A stretch of 7,904 bases of DNA from Flavobacteriaceae bacterium TMED48. Lineage in GTDB: Bacteria; Bacteroidota; Bacteroidia; Flavobacteriales; Flavobacteriaceae. A model generated the notes under the pieces. It was not told where the DNA came from and did not search any database. It saw nothing but the letters and a program-made list of their open reading frames with translations. Position numbers and translations under genes: made by a program. Below are positions 1-7,378 of the stretch, piece by piece. Numbering within the stretch: the stretch's first letter is position 1; every line of letters starts with the position of its first letter. The stretch spans positions 3,450-11,353 of the forward strand of contig NHDB01000024.1 of the NCBI GenBank assembly GCA_002167945.1, read 5' to 3'.

Positions 1-1092
1 TTATTAGAACATTTAAAAGCGCTTGGCCTGCATCAAAATGTTTGTCCAGGCGACCGCTATTTTTGGTATTCTACCACAGGCTGGATGATGTGGAACTATG
101 CTCTGAGCAGTTTGCTCTGTGGGGCAAGCCTCTGCATTTATAACGGAGCGGTTAATTATTCAAATCAAAATGTTTTATGGGATTTTGCTGCTAGGGCAGG
201 AATCAATCATTTTGGCCATGGAGCCTCTTATTACCAGGCCCTTTTTAAAAATACTTTATTTAGTGTCAAAAGCTCTGAGCTTGTGTTAAAAACCCTTGGC
301 TCTACAGGTTCGCCTCTAGATGCAGCCACGACAGTTAAACTTCAGAACACATTTCCAAAAACACAGATAATTTCTTTAAGCGGTGGGACAGATGTCTGTA
401 CTGCTTTTGTGGGAGGACATCCAGAATTAGAAGTCAAGCCCGGAGAAATACAATGTAAAATGTTGGGCGCACCTGTCTCGATTTACGATGAAAATGCCAA
501 TAAAGTTATTGATACCCCAGGGGAGCTTGTACTTGAGGGATCTTTTATTGCACTCCCTAAAGCATTGTGGGTAGATGATGATTTTTCCCAATACAAAAAG
601 AGTTATTATTCGATGTATAAAAATGTCTGGAATCACGGTGATTGGGCAACCGAGACTAAATCAGGAGGTTTTATAATTCACGGGAGATCAGATGCTACTC
701 TAAACCGGTCTGGAGTTCGAATTGGAACAGCGGAATTTTATGCTCTTTTTGATAAGAGAAAAGACATTGACGACAGTTTAGTCATCCACCTTTCAAAGCA
801 AGGAGAGGATGCTCTGTACCTATTTTTAAAAGCAAACAGTAAAATTGATTTAAACGAATTAAAAAGGGATATTCGCAAAAACTGTTCACCCCGACATGTT
901 CCAGATTACATTCATCTAGTTCCAGACATTCCCTATACGATCAGCGGTAAAAAGGTCGAAATCCCAATAAAAAAACTACTCAGTGGAATTTCTTTAGATA
1001 AGGCCTTAAGCAAAGAAAGCTTAAGAAATCCAGAGGCATTAGGGTGGTTTAAAGAATTTGTATTAAATGATAATTCTTCTCTCACTAGCTGA
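1..1092 (+). CDS. Acetoacetyl-CoA synthetase, C-terminal part (5' end outside window)
   Basis: This ANL-superfamily (acyl-adenylate-forming) enzyme activates acetoacetate with ATP and CoA to acetoacetyl-CoA in the cytoplasm, feeding ketone-body or acetoacetate carbon into thiolase reactions. The frame is open from base 1, so an ATG at 85 is internal: the residues before it (PGDRYFWYSTTGWMMW) match the conserved acetoacetyl-CoA synthetase block. About 363 residues are visible of a family length near 650. Further landmarks, numbered in the visible fragment, are the adenylate motif SGGTDVCTAFVGG (about 127-139), the hinge region HGDWATE followed by GRSDATLNRSGVRIGTAE (about 212-245), and the C-terminal SGKKVE, whose first Lys (residue 317) is the expected adenylation lysine. 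All key motifs are intact, with no frameshift. Acetyl- or propionyl-CoA synthetase is less likely given the YSTTGWMMW and SGKKVE wording. The gene is followed by a 132-nt gap without a clear terminator. Confidence 0.93.
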   Translation, partial: LLEHLKALGLHQNVCPGDRYFWYSTTGWMMWNYALSSLLCGASLCIYNGAVNYSNQNVLWDFAARAGINHFGHGASYYQALFKNTLFSVKSSELVLKTLGSTGSPLDAATTVKLQNTFPKTQIISLSGGTDVCTAFVGGHPELEVKPGEIQCKMLGAPVSIYDENANKVIDTPGELVLEGSFIALPKALWVDDDFSQYKKSYYSMYKNVWNHGDWATETKSGGFIIHGRSDATLNRSGVRIGTAEFYALFDKRKDIDDSLVIHLSKQGEDALYLFLKANSKIDLNELKRDIRKNCSPRHVPDYIHLVPDIPYTISGKKVEIPIKKLLSGISLDKALSKESLRNPEALGWFKEFVLNDNSSLTS

Positions 1093-1109
1093 AAGCGCTT
1101 GAATTCAAG
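1093..1109. repeat. Two overlapping short palindromes directly after the acetoacetyl-CoA synthetase stop
   Basis: AAGCGCTT (1093-1100) overlaps the perfect 12-bp palindrome CTTGAATTCAAG (1098-1109). Neither has a loop, and no T-tract follows at once, so this is not a typical intrinsic terminator. A dimeric-protein binding site is possible but unproven. The rest of the 1093-1224 gap is AT-rich, and I see no promoter there that I would defend. Confidence 0.4.
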
Positions 1110-1224
1110 AGTTTTGCTTCCAATAGAGATCACAATTTTAATTTAATAGCCAACAGGTTAATTTTAAAGATGAGAGCGTTTATTGAATAAGCTTGTGTAA
1201 TTTGCAGCTAAAACAAATCATCGT

Positions 1225-1566
1225 ATGTTTCAGCTCTATCTAATGGGAGGGCTGTATATCCTGCTTGGCTTTGCACACTTTACACATACAGGATTTTACA
1301 GACCATTAATGCCACAATTTTTACCAGCCCATGTTTTGTTAATTTATTTAAGTGGCTTTGCTGAAATTATTTTAGGTTTTGGGGTTTTCTTTCCTTTAAC
1401 ACTAAATTACGCCTTATGGGGTATCATGCTACTGCTCACCTTATTTTTAATAATTCATATTAACATGCTTTTTCCTGGAAACCGTCTAGGGGTTTCACTC
1501 TGGTTACTGTGGTTGCGTATACCACTTCAATTTCTGTTGATCTATTGGGCATATATCAATCTGTAA
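1225..1566 (+). CDS. Small DoxX-like integral membrane protein
   Basis: This 113-aa, very hydrophobic protein sits in the inner membrane. Four membrane segments can be placed at about residues 2-19, 36-56, 61-80 and 90-110. The pattern resembles short DoxX-like / COG4270-type proteins: GFAHF (15-19) at the end of helix 1, a Pro-containing loop PQFLP (30-34), SGFAEIILG (43-51) in helix 2, an Asn (N80) at the end of helix 3, and RIPLQ (98-102) opening helix 4. Its molecular role is not known; DoxX relatives have been tied to quinone or redox functions, but nothing here shows that. ATG 1225 is the first start in the frame, after an in-frame stop at 1198-1200, and no Shine-Dalgarno sequence is seen. 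It lies 132 nt after the acetoacetyl-CoA synthetase gene on the same strand, and co-transcription is possible but not shown. Confidence 0.8.
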   Translation: MFQLYLMGGLYILLGFAHFTHTGFYRPLMPQFLPAHVLLIYLSGFAEIILGFGVFFPLTLNYALWGIMLLLTLFLIIHINMLFPGNRLGVSLWLLWLRIPLQFLLIYWAYINL

Positions 1567-1677
1567 GTTTAAGGCTATTTAAAGCAACTTTTAGAGGTTT
1601 AAATGATGCGGTTCAATTCTTCAGTATAGACAACAGGTTGTGAATTAGAAAAGGTTTACAGTGTTAAGCCTAGTGAA

Positions 1678-1714
1678 GTCCTAAGGACGTTGTATTAGTG
1701 CTTTTCGCAAGCAC
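1678..1714 (+). other. Pair of short hairpins in the intergenic region
   Basis: The first hairpin is GTCCT-A-AGGAC (1678-1688). With a one-base centre it cannot fold fully as RNA, but it is an odd palindrome in DNA. The second has stem GTGCTT (1698-1703) pairing with AAGCAC (1709-1714) around the loop TTCGC. A run of six T's (1736-1741) follows about 21 nt later, too far for a standard terminator. This could be part of a structured RNA or a chance occurrence. Confidence 0.3.
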
Positions 1715-2195
1715 CCTGCTGAAGTATAAATTGACTTTTTTAGTTACTAAGATTGTGTTATTGGCGCTATTAAACAGGATTAAAAAACAAAAAAAGCAAG
1801 ATTGATTAATTTTGTTTAACTTTATTAAAAAAAGAAAAGACAGCTATGTTTGAAAGAAAGCCATTAAACGCTATTGACCGAACAACACGAAAAATCAGCT
1901 TTGATAGATATTCAAGATTTAAAACCTTACTTTGGTTTTACAAAACGATGCTGTACTAGTATTGATTTACAAATGTGTCAAAGGTTAAAAGTTATTTAAA
2001 ACTACAATTAAAAAAAACCAATCAGGAGTCGTTGATCACAACTACTAATTTTATTGACTATCGTAGGCGTAATACTTGATAAACTTCTCTTATTAGCTTG
2101 TGCCCCCAAACGCGGGTGGTCTCTAGTAAAAAGAATCTTCAAAACAGAATTTAATAAGTATTTTGTATAAAGCTTTTCCAAAGTTTGATGATTTA

Positions 2196-2257
2196 GCAAA
2201 AAGAAGGTTTTTAGAAATCATAACCCTTAAACAAAACCCGTTTTCACCTTCTTTTGC
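2196..2257. repeat. Imperfect 12-bp inverted repeat enclosing a small hairpin, upstream of susC
   Basis: The left arm GCAAAAAGAAGGT (2196-2208) is the reverse complement of the right arm ACCTTCTTTTGC (2246-2257) except for one extra A on the left. The 37-nt interior contains AAAAC-CC-GTTTT (2233-2244), itself a 5-bp hairpin. The right arm covers the candidate -33 element at 2253-2256, so the structure could serve as an operator or as a stem in an upstream transcript. The right arm is followed by ATTTTTTAAC, so a weak terminator for leftward-originating + strand transcription is an alternative. Confidence 0.55.
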
Positions 2258-2284
2258 ACATTTTTTAACAAAAAATTATGTTTT
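2253..2284 (+). promoter_or_regulatory. Candidate Bacteroidota-type promoter for the SusCD operon
   Basis: TTTG at 2253-2256 fits the -33 element. After a 20-nt spacer, TATGTTTT at 2277-2284 fits the -7 consensus TAnnTTTG at seven of eight positions. Transcription would start near 2290, giving a leader of roughly 75 nt ending in an A-rich stretch (ACTAAACAAAAC) before the ATG, without a Shine-Dalgarno sequence, as is common in this phylum. The region is AT-rich, so a chance match is possible. A weaker alternative -7 word, TATTATTG, lies at 2301-2308 without a good -33 partner. Confidence 0.4.
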
Positions 2285-2365
2285 TACGAAAAAAGTTATC
2301 TATTATTGTTGTTCACTATACTATTGAATTAGTATTTAATCATTATTATTTAAACTAAACAAAAC

Positions 2366-5300
2366 ATGAAAAAAATGTTAACTAAAAAGATTCTTGTGGC
2401 ATTTACGCTATTATTTGCTACAAGCATCTATGCTCAAAATGTCACAGGACTGGTGACGAGCGACGACGGACCTCTTCCAGGTGCTACGGTACTTGTTCAA
2501 GGTTCAAATGAATTCGCTACTACTGATTTTGACGGAAACTTTTCAGTTGAGGCAAATCAGGATGACATCCTGATTGTTTCATTTGTTGGATATCAAACGC
2601 AAGAAGTAGCAGTTGACGGGGATAACTTAACAATTACAATGCAACTTGGAAATTTGCTTGAGGAAGTAGTTGTAACAACAGGTTATGGAACTCAGTCAAA
2701 ACGAGATATTACTGGTGCGGTATCAACAATTGAAGCAGATGATTTAACAGCAGTTCCCGCCACTACTTTTTCGCAGCAAATGCAAGGTAGAGCATCCGGT
2801 GTAAGCATTGTTAGTGATGCTACCCCAGGAGGTGAAGCTACTGTGCGTATTCGAGGTTTTGGTACTATTGGTAACAATAATCCACTTTATGTTATTGATG
2901 GTGTTCCATCAACTAGACAGGGAAATTTAAACCCTCAGGATATAGAATCTTTACAAATCTTGAAGGACGCTTCTGCAGCATCTATTTATGGATCTAGAGC
3001 GGCAAACGGTGTAATTATCATCACAACAAAAAAAGGTAAAGTTGGTGCTGGGAAAATTTCTTACAGCTCATACTATGGATGGCAAAATCCAGAAAAAGAC
3101 GTTGAAGCATTAGATGCTAGAGGTCTAGGAGAGTATCTTTACTTAGCTGATTATTACGCTGGAAAAACTCCATCTCACGGACAATATTCTTTCAGCGGAA
3201 CACCTGAGAATCCGCAAATTGGAATACCAAATTATGTATTCCCAAGTGGAGCATCTTCAGTTGATGAAAGTTTATACTCTTTAACACCAGACAATATCTA
3301 TGCAATTACTAAATCAGCTGATACTGATTGGTGGGAACTGATGAAAAATTCAGGCGCCCCTATAACTCAGCATTCTATAGATGCTAGTGGGGCTAATGAA
3401 AATTCCCAATATGCTTTCAATGCTACTTTTTTCAGCCAAGATGCAATTTTAAAGTACCAAGGTTATAAAAGAGCTTCTGTACGTATTAACTCTTCCACCA
3501 AGACTTTTGATGGAAAATTGACTGTTGGAGAAAACTTCACAGTATCTCTTGACAATAGAAAAGGAGGCTATGGAAATGACAGCGAGCAAAATGCTGTTTC
3601 TGGTGCTTACAAGCATCACCCATTATTACCTAACTATGATATTGCAGGTAACTTTGCTGGGTCTCGTGGTCTTAACTTAGGAAACAACTACAACCCTTAT
3701 GCATCTCAATCAAGAAATCAAGATGACAGAACTAGAAGAGCTAGAATCTTTGGGAATGTTTTTGCTGAACTGCAAATCGCAGAGGATTTTAAACTGAAGA
3801 CCAGTTTTGGTGCAGACGTTGGAACCTCGCAAACACTTGATATCGGAAGACCTCAACCAGAATATGTTGAAGGTAACTTTATTAATAGCTCTAGAAGCGC
3901 TAGCTCTTGGGGATATGAGTGGGTATTTACAAATACATTGTCTTGGGCTAAAGAATTTGGCGCACATGATATCAGCGCATATGCTGGTGTTGAAGCAATT
4001 GAAAGATATACTCAATACTTTGGAGCCTCTAGACAACGTTTCCCTTTCGAGACAACATCAATCATAAGCTATCTTGATCTTGGAAACCAAGGTACTGCAG
4101 GTAACTATGGTAATATTAGTGGTGATTTCTCTTTGTGGTCTCAATTTGCACAGGCTAATTATCAGTACAATGAAAAATATTTAGCACAGGTAACTGTTCG
4201 TAATGATGCTTCATCTAGATTTAGACAAGCTACTAACAGTGCATTTTTCCCAGCATTTAGTTTAGGCTGGAGACTTTCTGAAGAAGACTTTATGTCCGGA
4301 CTTAGTTTTATAAATGATTTGAAACTTCGATACGGTTGGGGTCAAACAGGTAACCAAGAAATCGGAGACTACAATGCATACACACAGTTTAGATCTTCAG
4401 CATACAACTCTGGATATCCAATTGATGGTAGTGCGAGTAGTCCAACTCTAGGTTATGACGCTTCACAATTTGGTAACCCTAATGCAAAATGGGAGGCAAC
4501 TACTTCTAACAATATTGGTTTAGATGCTCTATTGTTTGATCAAAAACTTTTCATTGAGTTTGATCTTTGGGACAGAACAACAACTGATTTACTCTTAACA
4601 GTTCCCGTAATATATTCAGCGGGAGATGCTGGAGCACCTGCATTTAATATTGGTGAAATGTATAATAGCGGTTTTGATTTTGCATTTGATGTAAATGAAG
4701 ACTTTGGAGAACTTAATGTTTCTGTAGGAGGTAATGTTTCTGCTTACGTTAATGAAATCAGAAAATTAGATGAGTTTGATACTCCGATTTTCGGATCAAA
4801 CAGAAGGGTGCCTGCTCTTAATATTACACAAGTCGGTAGCCCAATTTCATCTCTGTATGGCTTCGAAGTAGAGGGGATATTCCAATCTCAAGCAGAAGCA
4901 GACGCATGGGCACCATACGGTACCACTGGTTATAATGCTCCTGGTAAGTTTAAGTACGCTGATATTAATAATGACGGTGAAATTAACGATGACGATAGAA
5001 CAGTCATTGGTAATCCTCACCCTGATTTTGTATTTGGTGTAAATTTAAATTTAACATATAAAAACCTTAATTTGAATGTATTCGGTAACGGTGTCGTTGG
5101 TAATGATATTTACAACTATGTGCGATACTTTGCCGACTTCAATACATTCCAAGGGAATAGATCAGTTAGAGCATTAACTGAGGCTTGGCAACCTGCTAAC
5201 CCATCAGCTCCAAGAGCTCAATGGACAGCTGCTAACCCAGATGCTACATCCCCAATTATGGATGCAAATGATCAGATTAGTAGTAGAACATCTAGCTATT

Positions 5301-5554
5301 TAATAGAAGACGGTTCTTATTTCAGACTAAGAAATGTGCAGCTTACTTATACTTTCGGTGATACAATTAATAATGCACTCGGTATTAGTGGAGGAAATAT
5401 CTATTTCCAAGGTCAAAACCTATTGACCATTACTGATTATTCTGGACTCAACCCAGAAGTTCAAACTGGAAACGATATACAACTGGGGTATGATGGAGGA
5501 TTTATGCCTGTATCAAGAACTTTACTTGTTGGATTGAACGTAAATTTATTTTAA
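2366..5554 (+). CDS. SusC/RagA-type TonB-dependent outer-membrane transporter
   Basis: This 1062-aa outer-membrane barrel imports a ligand delivered by its SusD lid, driven by TonB/ExbBD. In order, it has a signal peptide (residues 1-23, cleavage likely after SIYA), a carboxypeptidase-regulatory-like beta domain (about 25-95, with GPLPGATV and FVGYQTQEV), a TonB-box-like EEVVVT (99-104), and a plug (about 110-224). The plug carries the SusC signatures GRASGV, VRIRGFG, PLYVIDGVP, and SLQILKDASAASIYGSRAANG running into VIIITTKKG. The remainder is the 22-strand-type barrel. Near the C-terminus is an Asp-rich loop DINNDGEINDDDR (866-878) followed by VIGNPHPDFVFG, a usual SusC block, and the protein ends in Phe (VNLF) as outer-membrane barrels do. 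There is no N-terminal STN signalling domain, so it is not a FecA-type sensor. Length and motifs are normal and the frame is intact. The substrate cannot be inferred, since no degradative enzyme is in view. ATG 2366 is chosen because it directly precedes the signal peptide. Confidence 0.97.
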   Translation: MKKMLTKKILVAFTLLFATSIYAQNVTGLVTSDDGPLPGATVLVQGSNEFATTDFDGNFSVEANQDDILIVSFVGYQTQEVAVDGDNLTITMQLGNLLEEVVVTTGYGTQSKRDITGAVSTIEADDLTAVPATTFSQQMQGRASGVSIVSDATPGGEATVRIRGFGTIGNNNPLYVIDGVPSTRQGNLNPQDIESLQILKDASAASIYGSRAANGVIIITTKKGKVGAGKISYSSYYGWQNPEKDVEALDARGLGEYLYLADYYAGKTPSHGQYSFSGTPENPQIGIPNYVFPSGASSVDESLYSLTPDNIYAITKSADTDWWELMKNSGAPITQHSIDASGANENSQYAFNATFFSQDAILKYQGYKRASVRINSSTKTFDGKLTVGENFTVSLDNRKGGYGNDSEQNAVSGAYKHHPLLPNYDIAGNFAGSRGLNLGNNYNPYASQSRNQDDRTRRARIFGNVFAELQIAEDFKLKTSFGADVGTSQTLDIGRPQPEYVEGNFINSSRSASSWGYEWVFTNTLSWAKEFGAHDISAYAGVEAIERYTQYFGASRQRFPFETTSIISYLDLGNQGTAGNYGNISGDFSLWSQFAQANYQYNEKYLAQVTVRNDASSRFRQATNSAFFPAFSLGWRLSEEDFMSGLSFINDLKLRYGWGQTGNQEIGDYNAYTQFRSSAYNSGYPIDGSASSPTLGYDASQFGNPNAKWEATTSNNIGLDALLFDQKLFIEFDLWDRTTTDLLLTVPVIYSAGDAGAPAFNIGEMYNSGFDFAFDVNEDFGELNVSVGGNVSAYVNEIRKLDEFDTPIFGSNRRVPALNITQVGSPISSLYGFEVEGIFQSQAEADAWAPYGTTGYNAPGKFKYADINNDGEINDDDRTVIGNPHPDFVFGVNLNLTYKNLNLNVFGNGVVGNDIYNYVRYFADFNTFQGNRSVRALTEAWQPANPSAPRAQWTAANPDATSPIMDANDQISSRTSSYLIEDGSYFRLRNVQLTYTFGDTINNALGISGGNIYFQGQNLLTITDYSGLNPEVQTGNDIQLGYDGGFMPVSRTLLVGLNVNLF

Positions 5555-5573
5555 CAACTAATTTTTTTAAAAA

Positions 5574-7310
5574 ATGAAAAATTTAAAAACAACAATGTTA
5601 TTCACTTTACTTGCAGTATTTACTTTAATAACTGCATGTGAAGAGGAATTTTTGATTAAAGAGCCGCAAGCGTCTCTTTCAGGCCCTGCATTAGCTAATG
5701 CGGACGGTGTAGAAGGAAAACTTGTCTCAGCATACAGAACCTTAGCTGGTTATGGTATGAGTGGCGGGGGAACCTGGTATTATTCAACCTGGTCTTGGAT
5801 ATTTGGTTCAATTTCTTCTGATAATGCACTAAAAGGAACAGATGCCGGTGACCAGCCAGAACATTCATTTATTGAGAGTTATGACTTTAACACATTTAAC
5901 GTACATAACCGCGACAAGTGGAGATCTGGTTACTGGGGAATTGGTAGAGCTAATGATGTAATCAACAGTGTTGCTGAAGCTGAGGATATCTCTGCATCTA
6001 GAGCAGCTGAAATCGTTGGTGAAGCTAAATTCATAAGAGGGTGGCAGCATTTTGAAATGCAAAAGATGTATAGAACACCAAAGTATGTTAGTGACGCTGA
6101 TTTTGATATAAGCGACTTGGAATCTACAAAAATTGCAAATACTGGAAAGATCTGGTCTCAAATCGAGCAAGACTTTTCAGATGCAGCTTCTGCCCTTCCT
6201 GCAACGCAAGGTCAGGTTGGTAGAGCATCAAGTTGGGCAGCTAAAGCTTATTTAGCGAAAGCTAAAGTTTACCAAGGTGATTGGGCAGGCGCTGAACCGA
6301 TTTTGATGGATATCATCAATAATGGTCCATTCGAATTAATGGATAAATTTGAGGATAACTTCCTAGTTGCGACACGTAACAATAAGGAGTCAATCTTTGA
6401 GATTCAATACGCGGTCTCAAGTGCAAATGATGAATCTGGAAATAAAGAAATTGGATTAGCACACCCTTATATTGCTCCCTGGGGTTGTTGTGGTTTCCTT
6501 CAAGCGCCTCAAGATTTGGTTGATTTCTTCCAAACGGATGCTAACGGTTTACCACTTCTAGATGAATCTTGGAAAACAAATCACATAACTAATCCAACTG
6601 GAGCTAATATTGGTGAGCCTATTGGAGATCCAAGTGTTGATCCTAGACTTGATCACACTGTAGGTCGTCCAGGTATTCTTTACAAAAGACACCACATTAT
6701 GCAAGTTGATTATATTCGTGATTTAACTTATGCTGGACCTTATTTTTCTAAAAAACACGTTTCAGAGCCAGAAGGTTTTGGTATTAGCGGTTGGGGAAAT
6801 ATTTCAGCAAACAACTTTAGAATTTTGCGTCTAAGCCACGTAATGTTGTGGGCTGCAGAAGCTAAAGTCGAACTTGGTAAATTAGAAGAAGCAAGAGCTC
6901 TTGTAAATAGATTAAGAGCACGAGCAGCGAACACTGATAATTTCCATAAAGAAGCAATCCAAGGTGCAACTCGTCCAGAGTACACGCTTACTGACAACTA
7001 TGCAGCAAATTATAACATAGGTGAATACACCGCTGCTTGGTCAGATCAAGCGGTAGCTAGAAGAGCAGTTCGTTATGAAACACGTTTAGAGACTGCTATG
7101 GAAGGAAATCGTTTCTTTGACCTTCAGAGATGGGGCGTTCAAAGTCAAGTCCTTAATGACTATCTTTCAAGAGAATCGAGATATAGAGTTTATTTACAAG
7201 GTAAGCAGTTTACGGCTCCTAAAAATCAATTCTATCCTATTCCAACATATGCAATTGATAGATCATTCTTAGATGGTCAGCCAACGTTAACACAAGATCC
7301 TAATTATTAA
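5574..7310 (+). CDS. SusD/RagB-family nutrient-binding surface lipoprotein
   Basis: This 578-aa lipoprotein forms the ligand-binding lid over the SusC barrel on the cell surface. The signal sequence ends in the lipobox LITAC with lipidated Cys22. EEE follows at once, matching the acidic export signal that sends Bacteroidota lipoproteins to the outside. The SusD fold is visible as SSDNALKGTDAGDQ (81-94), the helical TPR-like stretch RANDVINSV...EAKFIRGWQHFEMQKMYR (125-167), a second repeat KAYLAKAKVYQGDWAGAEPIL (224-244), GCCGFLQAPQDLVDFFQTD (304-322), DPRLDHTVGRPGI (356-368), the C-terminal helix RLSHVMLWAAEAKVELGKLEEA (419-440), EGNRFFDLQRWG (510-521), and the closing YPIPTYAID...LTQDPNY. 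It starts 19 nt after the susC stop with no promoter between, so the two are co-transcribed. A neighbouring Cys305-Cys306 pair is notable. The frame is intact, and the ligand is unknown. Confidence 0.97.
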   Translation: MKNLKTTMLFTLLAVFTLITACEEEFLIKEPQASLSGPALANADGVEGKLVSAYRTLAGYGMSGGGTWYYSTWSWIFGSISSDNALKGTDAGDQPEHSFIESYDFNTFNVHNRDKWRSGYWGIGRANDVINSVAEAEDISASRAAEIVGEAKFIRGWQHFEMQKMYRTPKYVSDADFDISDLESTKIANTGKIWSQIEQDFSDAASALPATQGQVGRASSWAAKAYLAKAKVYQGDWAGAEPILMDIINNGPFELMDKFEDNFLVATRNNKESIFEIQYAVSSANDESGNKEIGLAHPYIAPWGCCGFLQAPQDLVDFFQTDANGLPLLDESWKTNHITNPTGANIGEPIGDPSVDPRLDHTVGRPGILYKRHHIMQVDYIRDLTYAGPYFSKKHVSEPEGFGISGWGNISANNFRILRLSHVMLWAAEAKVELGKLEEARALVNRLRARAANTDNFHKEAIQGATRPEYTLTDNYAANYNIGEYTAAWSDQAVARRAVRYETRLETAMEGNRFFDLQRWGVQSQVLNDYLSRESRYRVYLQGKQFTAPKNQFYPIPTYAIDRSFLDGQPTLTQDPNY

Positions 7311-7319
7311 AATTAATTC

Positions 7320-7350
7320 TTGTAAAGTTAAAGGCCGTAGAGTATTTTTA
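7320..7350 (+). promoter_or_regulatory. Possible promoter overlapping the terminator, for the FG-GAP lipoprotein gene
   Basis: TTG (7320-7322), a 20-nt spacer and TATTTTTA (7343-7350; TAnnTTTG at seven of eight positions) would place a start near 7357, giving a leader of about 22 nt. The -7 word falls in the terminator loop, so the match may simply reflect the T-rich loop. The only other way to express the gene would be read-through. Confidence 0.2.
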
Positions 7351-7366
7351 CTCTACGGCTTTTTTT
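7334..7366 (+). terminator. Strong intrinsic terminator after susD
   Basis: The stem GCCGTAGAGTA (7334-7344) pairs perfectly with TACTCTACGGC (7349-7359) around a TTTT loop and is followed by seven T's (7360-7366). The A/G bases before the stem can extend pairing into the T-tract. It lies 24 nt after the susD stop and ends only 12 nt before the next ATG, so it separates, fully or partly, the SusCD transcript from the FG-GAP lipoprotein gene. Confidence 0.93.
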
Positions 7367-7378
7367 ATTATTCCTGTT

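Larger units (their letters stand above)
1567..2365. other. About 800 bases without a convincing gene, upstream of susC
   Basis: This is AT-rich sequence with frequent stops in all frames. Only short open stretches occur: 1846-1959 (+, 37 aa), 1677-1805 (+, about 42 codons, hydrophobic with a basic tail) and 2008-2199 (-, 63 aa). None shows a recognisable domain or a clear start signal. Visible structures are two short hairpins at 1678-1714, a long inverted repeat at 2196-2257 with an inner small hairpin, and a candidate promoter at 2253-2284. The 3' part is best read as the control region of the SusCD operon. The 5' part may be decayed coding sequence or hold an untested small RNA. Confidence 0.6.

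Noticed and set aside
85..1092. Acetoacetyl-CoA synthetase starting at ATG 85
   Set aside because: The frame is open to base 1 and the earlier residues match the conserved family block, so the true start lies outside the window.
1151..1639. Nine-base repeat CAACAGGTT at 1151-1159 and 1631-1639, flanking the DoxX-like gene
   Set aside because: Too short to suggest an attachment site or target duplication; neighbouring bases do not extend the match.
1698..1805. 35-codon GTG-start frame with hydrophobic residues and a Lys-rich tail, resembling a small membrane peptide
   Set aside because: Hydrophobic and Lys-rich peptides are expected by chance from T- and A-rich DNA; there is no start signal.
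1846..1959. 37-aa open frame on the + strand starting with ATG
   Set aside because: Short, no domain and no supporting promoter or ribosome site; another frame over the same bases is equally open.
2008..2199. 63-aa open frame on the - strand
   Set aside because: No recognisable domain, no clear start signal, and an overlap with the inverted repeat upstream of susC. Frames of this length arise by chance; a stretch reading DHPRLGAQANKR caught the eye, but I cannot tie it to a family.
3710..4067. Open frames on both strands inside susC (108 aa on -, 86 aa on +)
   Set aside because: They lie fully within the well-supported SusC frame and show no domain; they are by-products of its codon use.
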